A model generated the notes under the pieces. That model saw only the letters and a program-made list of their open reading frames with translations, did no database searches and was not told the DNA's origin. This document shows, in pieces, positions 7,364 through 10,671 of a stretch of DNA of 10,671 nucleotides. The first letter of the stretch is position 1; each line of letters begins with the position of its first letter. The stretch is from Treponema sp. (GTDB lineage: Bacteria; Spirochaetota; Spirochaetia; Treponematales; Treponemataceae). The position numbers were made by a program, and so were the translations under genes. The DNA lies in contig JAFOTA010000233.1 in the NCBI GenBank assembly GCA_017421145.1, positions 1-10,671 on the forward strand, read 5' to 3'.

Positions 7364-7424
7364 ATGCCTTGTTGTAAGGCAACCGGGTGCAGTTGGGTGG
7401 GAGGGGATATGTTTTGCACCCGGT
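7329..7424 (-). ncRNA. Candidate structured small RNA (or 3'UTR RNA) with three packed hairpins and a C-rich loop
   Basis: Read on the minus strand from 7424, about 96 bases fold with almost no unpaired linker. Hairpin 1: ACCGGGTGCA (7424-7415) pairs perfectly with TGCACCCGGT (7391-7382) around a 23-base loop that contains ATCCCCTCCCACCC. Hairpin 2: TGCCTT/AAGGCA (7381-7376 and 7370-7365) with loop ACAAC. Hairpin 3: nine pairs, 7363-7355 with 7349-7341, loop ATTCA, then TC and ten T. Hairpin 3 needs a G-U pair on the minus strand that would be a C-A mismatch on the plus strand, which favours minus-strand transcription. GATAAT at 7436-7431 would put the start exactly at 7424. It contains no reading frame. 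It resembles no RNA family that I can name; it could instead be the processed 3' end of the PEGA-gene transcript. Confidence 0.55.
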
Positions 7425-7425
7425 A

Positions 7426-7459
7426 ATTATATTATCGTCATCAGTACCGTTTTCTTGAA
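7426..7459 (-). promoter_or_regulatory. Candidate promoter of the small RNA
   Basis: The minus strand has GATAAT (7436-7431) overlapping a perfect TATAAT (7431-7426). With GATAAT as -10, TTCAAG (7459-7454) lies 17 bases upstream but matches only three of six -35 positions. The -35 is weak, so transcription from the upstream PEGA gene remains an alternative. Confidence 0.4.
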
Positions 7460-7478
7460 TGAAAAACGTAACTAATGG

Positions 7479-7493
7479 AAACAAATTTTGTTT
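7479..7493. other. Short AT-rich palindrome upstream of the small-RNA candidate
   Basis: AAACAAA/TTTGTTT arms of seven bases surround one central base. It sits between the PEGA stop and the -10-like sequences. It could be an operator or a chance AT-rich palindrome. Confidence 0.3.
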
Positions 7494-7515
7494 GCAGAAT
7501 CTTCTGTATTGATTT

Positions 7516-8517
7516 CTAATTTTCTTCGCTTATCGTTGCGTCAAGGATTACGGAAACCGTGTAGTTGCATCCGTTAAGTACTGAAATGCCCTTTACCGTT
7601 TCATAGTTTCCGAATACGAACCTTATGTTGTGGTCTCCCTGGCTTACTTCAATCGGCGTTGAAACGTTCTGTATGAAATTTCCGTCCATGTAGACCTTGG
7701 TGCCTTCAGGTGCGCTTATTCTTATGACCGGGGTGACGCTCTTCAGTTCTATCCTCAGTACATGGTGCTTTCCCTGCTCGATTGTGACCGTGCGCTGCTC
7801 ATTCCTGTAGTGGTCGCTTACAAGGCTTACCGTGTGTATGCCGGGCGGAAGAAGGAGATTCTCACCGTCTGCGCTGGAACCGTCAACGAACACTGTATAT
7901 GGGTTGTGCTCACCCTTGGGATATGTCGCTTCTATTGAAAGCTTTCCCATGTTTGCATGTATCGCCTTTCCTGACACCTTGATCTGCGTGGACGTAAAAT
8001 CTGCTTCTGAAAATTTTGGTGAGGGGTGTATCCTGAGAAAAATCTTTCCGTCGCTGATTGCCGGGACAGACTTGACTATGTATGAGTAGTTGTCTTTTTT
8101 CAGATGCACGCCGTCTTTGAGCGGAATCTTCATGTTCAGGCTGTATGATCCGCCGAAAGTCCCTGAAAGCATTTTTATCCCGGAATATTCAAGGTTGCCC
8201 TGTGCCGGTGAAGGAAAAATCCCGTCGTAAAATGCCCAGCTTACGGATTCTTTTTTTGATGCAATCTCGGTGGGCAATTTGAAATTCAGTTCCAGACCTT
8301 CTACGAAAGTCATGTCATCTGGAAGCTCCACAATTATGCAGTCGTTTACCCCCGCAGTTATGGAATTCACCGTTCCTGCTGCTGATACGGACAGTGTGCA
8401 TACTTTTCCTGCCCTGAAGCTTTCCGCACACAACGGAAGCATGAGAGAAAGGAACAAGGCCATAGCCGGGAGTCTTTTGAAACTGCTTTTCCTTGATATC
8501 CTGATGAATGTTCTCAT
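7516..8517 (-). CDS. Secreted protein with two PEGA domains
   Basis: A 333-residue exported protein. Residues 1-31 form a long signal peptide with a basic n-region and the hydrophobic core AMALFLSLMLPLCA. Residues 35-190 are beta-rich and not assigned to a family. Two PEGA-type repeats follow: about 193-258 (TVFVDGSSADGENLLLPPGIHTV) and about 262-325 (ISAPEGTKVYMDGNFI, then TPIEVSQGDHNIRFVFGNYE). The second contains a near-canonical APEG start. PEGA domains are common in surface or periplasmic proteins and are linked to S-layer or envelope binding; no enzyme motif is present. ATG 8517 has no clear ribosome binding site; ATG at codon 19 would leave a shorter but sufficient signal peptide, so the start is uncertain. 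It lies 70 bases after the M23 gene on the same strand. Confidence 0.85.
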   Translation of the reverse strand: MRTFIRISRKSSFKRLPAMALFLSLMLPLCAESFRAGKVCTLSVSAAGTVNSITAGVNDCIIVELPDDMTFVEGLELNFKLPTEIASKKESVSWAFYDGIFPSPAQGNLEYSGIKMLSGTFGGSYSLNMKIPLKDGVHLKKDNYSYIVKSVPAISDGKIFLRIHPSPKFSEADFTSTQIKVSGKAIHANMGKLSIEATYPKGEHNPYTVFVDGSSADGENLLLPPGIHTVSLVSDHYRNEQRTVTIEQGKHHVLRIELKSVTPVIRISAPEGTKVYMDGNFIQNVSTPIEVSQGDHNIRFVFGNYETVKGISVLNGCNYTVSVILDATISEEN

Positions 8518-8587
8518 ATGCTTACAGGATATAACAAAATAGATGTTTTTGACTAGTGCGGACCGGAAAACTGCATTTTCAGGCTGA

Positions 8588-9505
8588 TTATTTTACGTTG
8601 ATGTATTTCTGCGGATCCTGAAGTTCCCCGTTCAGCTTTATTTCGAAATGGAGGTGGGGACCTGTTGCAAGACCTGTCTGGCCTACAAGTCCGATTACCT
8701 GGCCTGCCGAAACATAATCGCCCTTTGACACAAGCATCTTGCTCATGTGCGCGTACAAACTTGTCATGCCTTTCCCATGGTCGAGAATCACGTAGTTTCC
8801 GTATGTGTAGTCCATTGCGATTGCCGAGACCACTTTTCCTGCCTTGCAAGCGTGGATTTGCGTGCCGGTCGGGGCCGCCATGTCAATTCCCTTGTGCATG
8901 AGCCACTTGCCGCTTATCGGGCTTATCCTCATTCCGAACGGTGAAGTCAGCACGCTTTTTTCAAGGGGAAGGGTCATTCCAGGCTCAAAGAAAAATGCAC
9001 GTTCCGTCGGTGAAAATTTTCCGTCGACAATGAAGTAAAAGTCTTTTCCGCCCACTGTGTAGACCGGATACTGCTTTTCCCCGGCTTCATTTTCAAGCGG
9101 ATATTCCTTTGAAAGAAGTATGTCTATTGACGTTACAGGCTTTACCGGGATAAAAAGTCCGTTGACCGTGGGGATGTAGATTGTGCGCCCTGAAAGATTT
9201 TCTTCGGTTGAATCAATGCCGTTGAGCGTAACTATCGTGTCGTAGCGCAGGGAAGTCCTTGACGAAAGATTGTGAACGTCCCGGAACTGGGATTCAGTGA
9301 CCGTATACTCATAGAATTTCATTTCATAAGGTCTGCGGCTTATGACGGCCATGTTGTTTTTCTGGAAATCAGACTGATGCTGCTTGAAATTCGCATCCTT
9401 GCTCTTTGAATCAAGGCTTGAAATCACCGTGTATTCCTGTGCCGATGCGGTGAATGCCGAAAAAGCCAGTGCAAGTGCCAGAATCAGTTTAAGTGTTTTT
9501 TTCAT
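8588..9505 (-). CDS. Secreted LysM/M23 (LytM-type) peptidase-family protein
   Basis: A 305-residue exported protein of the zinc endopeptidase family that cuts peptidoglycan crosslinks. The signal peptide is 1-22 (MKKTLKLILALALAFSAFTASA, cleavage before QEY). A degenerate LysM-like segment at about 66-113 reads YEYTVTESQFRDVHNLSSR and ends with SGRTIYIP. The M23 domain spans about 185-300 and keeps the zinc and catalytic set: H204 and D208 in MHKGIDMAAPTGT, H253 in SLYAHMSK, and H284/H286 in TGPHLHFEI. An active hydrolase is therefore likely, unlike the degenerate LytM activators. Start: ATG 9505 is preceded by GGGAAGGGGA; TTG 9520 would place this site inside the gene. The preceding membrane-protein gene ends 27 bases upstream, so the two are probably co-transcribed. 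Confidence 0.94.
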   Translation of the reverse strand: MKKTLKLILALALAFSAFTASAQEYTVISSLDSKSKDANFKQHQSDFQKNNMAVISRRPYEMKFYEYTVTESQFRDVHNLSSRTSLRYDTIVTLNGIDSTEENLSGRTIYIPTVNGLFIPVKPVTSIDILLSKEYPLENEAGEKQYPVYTVGGKDFYFIVDGKFSPTERAFFFEPGMTLPLEKSVLTSPFGMRISPISGKWLMHKGIDMAAPTGTQIHACKAGKVVSAIAMDYTYGNYVILDHGKGMTSLYAHMSKMLVSKGDYVSAGQVIGLVGQTGLATGPHLHFEIKLNGELQDPQKYINVK

Positions 9506-9532
9506 TTTTCCCCTTCCCAATTTTTTTGCTTG

Positions 9533-9934
9533 TCAAGAAACCTTTCTTCTTCCCAATATTGATGCGGAAACGGCAGAAAGTATTCCGTACAGCACGAACG
9601 ATACTATGAGAACAATCAGAGCGGCGGTACGGTTACTGTGGAGCACGAAATAAACGCACAGCGAAAGCCCTCCGATAATGAATGCAATCTTCAGAAAGCC
9701 CATGAAAAATCTGAGCGCACCTTTTTTCCTGAACAATGAGATGAAAAGGTATACTGCACCGGCTGCCACAAGCGCAAGGATTGCATATGAGTATACCGCA
9801 GGTGTTGAAGATGCCCATTTCCAGAGCGGAAACACTATGCATACGCCCAGAAGAACGCACAAAGCCGAAAGAAGTATGATTTTTCCTACGAGAGAAATGA
9901 ATTTCTTATATCCTTTTGCAATGTTTTGAATCAT
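9533..9934 (-). CDS. Small four-helix membrane protein, unknown function
   Basis: A 133-residue protein with four predicted membrane helices at about 16-37, 46-67, 76-98 and 102-125, with short basic loops (FRKKG, GRRKVS). I do not recognise a family, and no catalytic motif is visible. ATG 9934 is chosen as start: the frame stays open to a TTG at 9988, but the extended -10 promoter predicts transcription starting near 9989, leaving no leader for that TTG. ATG 9934 itself has only a weak ribosome binding site. It is the first gene of the minus-strand operon with the M23 and PEGA proteins, which suggests an envelope role by context only. Confidence 0.75.
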   Translation of the reverse strand: MIQNIAKGYKKFISLVGKIILLSALCVLLGVCIVFPLWKWASSTPAVYSYAILALVAAGAVYLFISLFRKKGALRFFMGFLKIAFIIGGLSLCVYFVLHSNRTAALIVLIVSFVLYGILSAVSASILGRRKVS

Positions 9935-9995
9935 TTTGATTACCGTGAAAATCCCTTGATATTCCGTTGTCTGAAAGCAACCTGACAACCATAGG

Positions 9996-10004
9996 ATTAT
10001 ATCA
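9996..10004 (-). promoter_or_regulatory. Extended -10 promoter of the membrane protein-M23-PEGA operon
   Basis: The minus strand reads TGATATAAT, a perfect extended -10 (TGnTATAAT). The predicted start is near 9989, giving a leader of about 55 bases before ATG 9934. No good -35 at 17 bases is present, which extended -10 promoters tolerate. TTGACC at 10031-10026 is 24 bases away, too far. Confidence 0.65.
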
Positions 10005-10044
10005 CATAAATAAATTTTTTTGTAGGGTCAAGAAGCTTTTCAGG

Positions 10045-10074
10045 CAAAAAAAAACAGGCCGGAAATCAGCCTGT
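10045..10074 (-). terminator. Intrinsic terminator of the ferredoxin gene
   Basis: On the minus strand ACAGGC (10074-10069) pairs with GCCTGT (10059-10054) around a nine-base loop and is followed by a T tract to about 10046. It lies about 48 bases after the ferredoxin stop. Confidence 0.85.
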
Positions 10075-10121
10075 CCTTTATGGTTCCCTTCTGATTCATA
10101 AAAACCAACAGGGAAGTCGAT

Positions 10122-10292
10122 TTACTCTGAGATTGCCTCTACAGGGCAGACTCCTGCACAAGCACCGCAGCTTACGCAAGTATCTTCAGAGATCACTCTC
10201 TTGTCGTTCTGTTCTGAAATAGCTCCTGACGGACATTCTCCCTCACATGCTCCGCAGTTGATACATGCATCAGCTGAAATTTTGTATGCCAT
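10122..10292 (-). CDS. 2[4Fe-4S] ferredoxin
   Basis: A 56-residue clostridial-type ferredoxin, a soluble low-potential electron carrier for anaerobic metabolism. Both cluster motifs are complete: CINCGACEGECP (cysteines 10, 13, 16, 20) and CVSCGACAGVCP (cysteines 39, 42, 45, 49). The two halves are clearly duplicated (CxNCGAC/CxSCGAC, then PSGAISE and PVEAISE). The start ATG 10292 has a perfect GGAGG (10303-10299) six bases upstream. The gene stands alone, with its own promoter and terminator. The length matches the family; I see nothing missing. Confidence 0.97.
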   Translation of the reverse strand: MAYKISADACINCGACEGECPSGAISEQNDKRVISEDTCVSCGACAGVCPVEAISE

Positions 10293-10348
10293 ATTTAGCC
10301 TCCGAAAATATTGTTATGGAGCTTTCCTTTATGATGCCCCATGGACAA

Positions 10349-10377
10349 AATATAACATTGCATTTTGAGACTGGCAA
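10349..10377 (-). promoter_or_regulatory. Promoter of the ferredoxin gene
   Basis: TTGCCA (10377-10372) and TATATT (10354-10349) are separated by exactly 17 bases on the minus strand, each one mismatch from consensus. The predicted start is near 10342, about 50 bases before the ATG. Confidence 0.75.
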
Positions 10378-10421
10378 GGCTTTTCTCTTTATATTATAAA
10401 GAATTAGCTATAACTAACTAT

Positions 10422-10671
10422 TCAGTCAATCTCTATGCAGACGGGGCAGTGGTCGCTTCCCATTACATCGCTCATTATGGTGCTTGACTTTACGTGGCTT
10501 TTGAATCCGTCGTTCACGCACAGATAGTCTATGCGCCATCCCACGTTCTTTTCCCTTGCGTGCATCCTGTAGCTCCACCAGCTGTATTGTCCGGGATCCT
10601 GATTGAACATCCTGAAAGTGTCCGTGAATCCGTTTGAGGTGAAAAAATCCATCCACGCGCGCTCTTCGGGA
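10422..10671 (-). CDS. xth: Exodeoxyribonuclease III, C-terminal part (N-terminus off window)
   Basis: The last 83 codons of an exonuclease III / AP endonuclease, which repairs abasic sites and removes 3' blocks from DNA. The visible part has [33 protein letters not shown] and GSDHCPV, the last two holding the conserved catalytic Asp and Asp-His pair of the family. The WWSYR...GWRIDY pattern resembles the ExoA-type subgroup. The gene enters from the right edge, so start and promoter are not seen. No convincing GC-rich terminator follows; only AT-rich short inverted repeats near 10387-10418 lie before the ferredoxin promoter. Confidence 0.95.
   Translation of the reverse strand, partial: PEERAWMDFFTSNGFTDTFRMFNQDPGQYSWWSYRMHAREKNVGWRIDYLCVNDGFKSHVKSSTIMSDVMGSDHCPVCIEID

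Noticed and set aside
7329..7424. Signal recognition particle RNA
   Set aside because: The size is similar, but the conserved GGAAGG-type apical loop and asymmetric internal loop are absent, and the fold is three separate hairpins.
9935..9988. Longer N-terminus of the membrane protein starting at TTG 9988
   Set aside because: The extended -10 at 10004-9996 predicts transcription starting at about 9989, and the extra residues are not membrane-like.
10387..10418. Terminator after xth
   Set aside because: Only weak AT-rich inverted repeats without a T tract in the right place; not enough to call.

Overview
The window looks like chromosomal DNA from a spirochaete, most likely a Treponema-type organism of intermediate GC. 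That assignment is an inference from gene content: an apolipoprotein N-acyltransferase, a PEGA-repeat protein, a LysM/M23 protein, a TPR/NHL/VWA protein and a small 2[4Fe-4S] ferredoxin. No marker gene proves it. No insertion sequences, phage genes, tRNA or rRNA genes, or CRISPR arrays are visible. Ten protein-coding genes are present, two of them cut by the window edges.

Left part (1-2405): a minus-strand lnt gene that runs off the left edge. Its catalytic core is complete, but it carries a long extra C-terminal tail made of 22-residue Lys/Ala/Thr/Arg-rich tandem repeats (66-bp units). It is divergent from the next operon across a short AT-rich intergenic region.

Middle part (2406-7251): a plus-strand four-gene operon with almost no spacing. 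The genes are a divergent galactokinase-family (GHMP) kinase, surE, a cytoplasmic TPR protein, and a secreted TPR-NHL-VWA protein, followed by a strong intrinsic terminator. Two junctions are stop/start overlaps or near-overlaps, and Shine-Dalgarno sites lie inside the upstream gene ends.

Right part (7252-10004): a minus-strand operon reading right to left. It has an extended -10 promoter, a small four-helix membrane protein, a secreted LysM/M23 (LytM-type) peptidase, and a secreted two-PEGA-domain protein. Together these look like an envelope module. Downstream of the PEGA gene lies a compact, fully hairpin-folded stretch of about 96 nt ending in an intrinsic terminator, with its own -10-like sequences. 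This is a candidate small RNA, or a 3'UTR-derived RNA, with a C-rich (anti-Shine-Dalgarno-like) apical loop. It is the most interesting noncoding signal in the window.

Far right (10045-10671): a minus-strand ferredoxin gene with its own well-formed promoter and terminator, then the 3' end of an exodeoxyribonuclease III gene that enters from the right edge.
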